A DNA stretch of 6,885 bases, taken from assembly GCA_945901665.1 (NCBI GenBank), contig CAMDLJ010000140.1, positions 1-6,885 on the forward strand. Reading direction: 5' to 3'. The DNA comes from Bordetella parapertussis (GTDB taxonomy: Bacteria; Pseudomonadota; Gammaproteobacteria; Burkholderiales; Burkholderiaceae). Under the pieces are notes generated by a model. That model was not told the DNA's origin and did not search any database. It saw nothing but the letters and a program-made list of their open reading frames with translations. Positions 6,390-6,885 of this stretch are shown piece by piece. Positions within the stretch are counted from its first letter, which is position 1. The number at the start of each line of letters is the position of its first letter. The position numbers and the translations under genes were made by a program.

Positions 6390-6405
6390 AATGTACTTGT
6401 ACATT
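6390..6405. promoter_or_regulatory. Perfect palindrome, likely operator of the Bug-family gene
   Basis: AATGTAC-TT-GTACATT is a perfect 7-2-7 inverted repeat ending 23 bases upstream of the ATG. Its position just upstream of the Shine-Dalgarno site, near the expected transcription start, suits a repressor. The TGTAC/GTACA half-sites resemble the TTGT-ACAA type of operator used by FadR-like GntR regulators, but the cognate regulator is not in the window. A second, imperfect palindrome GTGGCATATGCTAC (6407-6420, 12 of 14 symmetric) adjoins it. Confidence 0.55.
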
Positions 6406-6513
6406 GGTGGCATATGCTACTTGATGGCATGTCACAGAAAAGATGCAGCTCTTTCAATGTGTTTCATGGCGCATCGCGGCCCCTTAACTCCAACCACCCC
6501 GTCTTTGGGCAGC

Positions 6514-6885
6514 CTATCCTTCCCGTTGACCTTGCACTGCATGGCCTGAATCCATGGGTGCTGGGGACGCCACTGAACCAAGCAGTGATTCAATCAGGGG
6601 GATAAAAGTTTCGATGGGTTCGCAAGGGTAATCGGGATCGCAGGTTGCTTGGTCATAGCGTTTCACAAATTCGGCGGTCCAATCAAAGTAAGGGTGGCCT
6701 CGCCAGATTTCACGTTCATGCCGATCGATGCCTGCAAAGTGGTGCGCATGAAAATTTTGAAAAACGGCATGGTTGCGCAGCATCCAATGGTTGCGTTCAG
6801 AAATATGTGGCCCTAAAAGCACTGAAGCAAATTCACCATGGTTGCTATAGGAGGTGATGTAACCAACGTCATGAAAGAGGGCAAC
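6514..6885 (-). CDS. HD-domain metalloprotein, C-terminal 123 residues; 5' end outside the window
   Basis: The frame is open from the window edge to a TAG at 6514-6516. It begins inside the HD domain: ALFHDVGY gives the name pair (His5-Asp6 of the visible part), followed by His16 (SNHGE), His33 and His39 (ERNHWMLRNHAVFQ) and a late Asp78 (RYDQ). That His/HD/His/His/Asp arrangement is a dimetal site of the HD superfamily. The sequence RGHPYFDWTAEFVKRYDQ and the following DPDY and PIETFIPLIESLL match a group of small HD proteins usually annotated as predicted HD phosphohydrolases and related to PhnZ-type di-iron oxygenases; which chemistry applies is undecided. A 20-residue tail (SVASPAPMDSGHAVQGQREG) extends past the conserved part. 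It is cytoplasmic by composition. Its location upstream of the Bug gene on the same strand hints at a shared catabolic pathway. The 147-base gap with a palindrome suggests the two can also be regulated separately. Confidence 0.82.
   Translation of the reverse strand, partial: VALFHDVGYITSYSNHGEFASVLLGPHISERNHWMLRNHAVFQNFHAHHFAGIDRHEREIWRGHPYFDWTAEFVKRYDQATCDPDYPCEPIETFIPLIESLLGSVASPAPMDSGHAVQGQREG

Noticed and set aside
6367..6435. Longer N-terminus of the Bug-family protein starting at 6435
   Set aside because: It would run through the palindrome and Shine-Dalgarno site and add 23 residues ahead of the signal peptide.
1..6885. CRISPR arrays, tRNA or rRNA genes, insertion sequences, prophage genes
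   Set aside because: No regularly spaced repeats, RNA-gene landmarks, transposase or integrase frames were seen on either strand.

Overview
The window looks like a chromosomal stretch from a betaproteobacterium, most likely Burkholderiales (Comamonadaceae-like). This rests on a Bug/TctC-type solute-binding protein (a family greatly expanded in that order), the CBS, HD-domain and cyclase/Sel1 protein types, and a moderate GC content that is higher in the first 2.8 kb (53-65% in sampled rows) than in the CBS gene (about 43% in sampled rows). No species is named from the sequence alone.

Layout. Bases 1-2818 hold three genes on the + strand: the 3' part of a YHYH-domain protein, an unrecognised exported 191-residue protein, and a HupE/UreJ-type membrane protein whose exported N-terminal domain carries a canonical EF-hand loop. 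The second and third genes overlap by the four bases ATGA, so they are almost certainly one operon; the first is 74 bases upstream on the same strand. Bases 3084-3521 (- strand) encode a stand-alone two-CBS-domain protein, convergent with the HupE-like gene. Bases 3522-4047 are a gene-poor gap with one 86-codon reading frame showing a coding-like base bias. Bases 4048-5148 (- strand) encode a class III nucleotidyl cyclase fused to three Sel1 repeats. A clear intrinsic terminator at 5254-5281 separates it from a Bug-family periplasmic binding protein (5398-6366, - strand). Upstream of that, a perfect 7-2-7 palindrome lies 23 bases before the start codon. The window ends inside an HD-domain metalloenzyme (6514-6885, - strand, 5' end missing).

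How it fits together. The three + strand genes look like an envelope set: a secreted His-rich protein, a second exported protein containing His and Met, and a membrane permease-like protein with conserved His/Asp/Glu residues and a Ca-type EF-hand. A role in metal acquisition or sensing is a reasonable inference, but none of the partners has a function shown by the sequence. This is the best candidate for an undescribed system here. The HD protein and the Bug protein look like part of a catabolic locus cut by the window edge, probably under a dimeric repressor acting at the palindrome. The cyclase and CBS proteins are stand-alone signalling genes with no visible partner.
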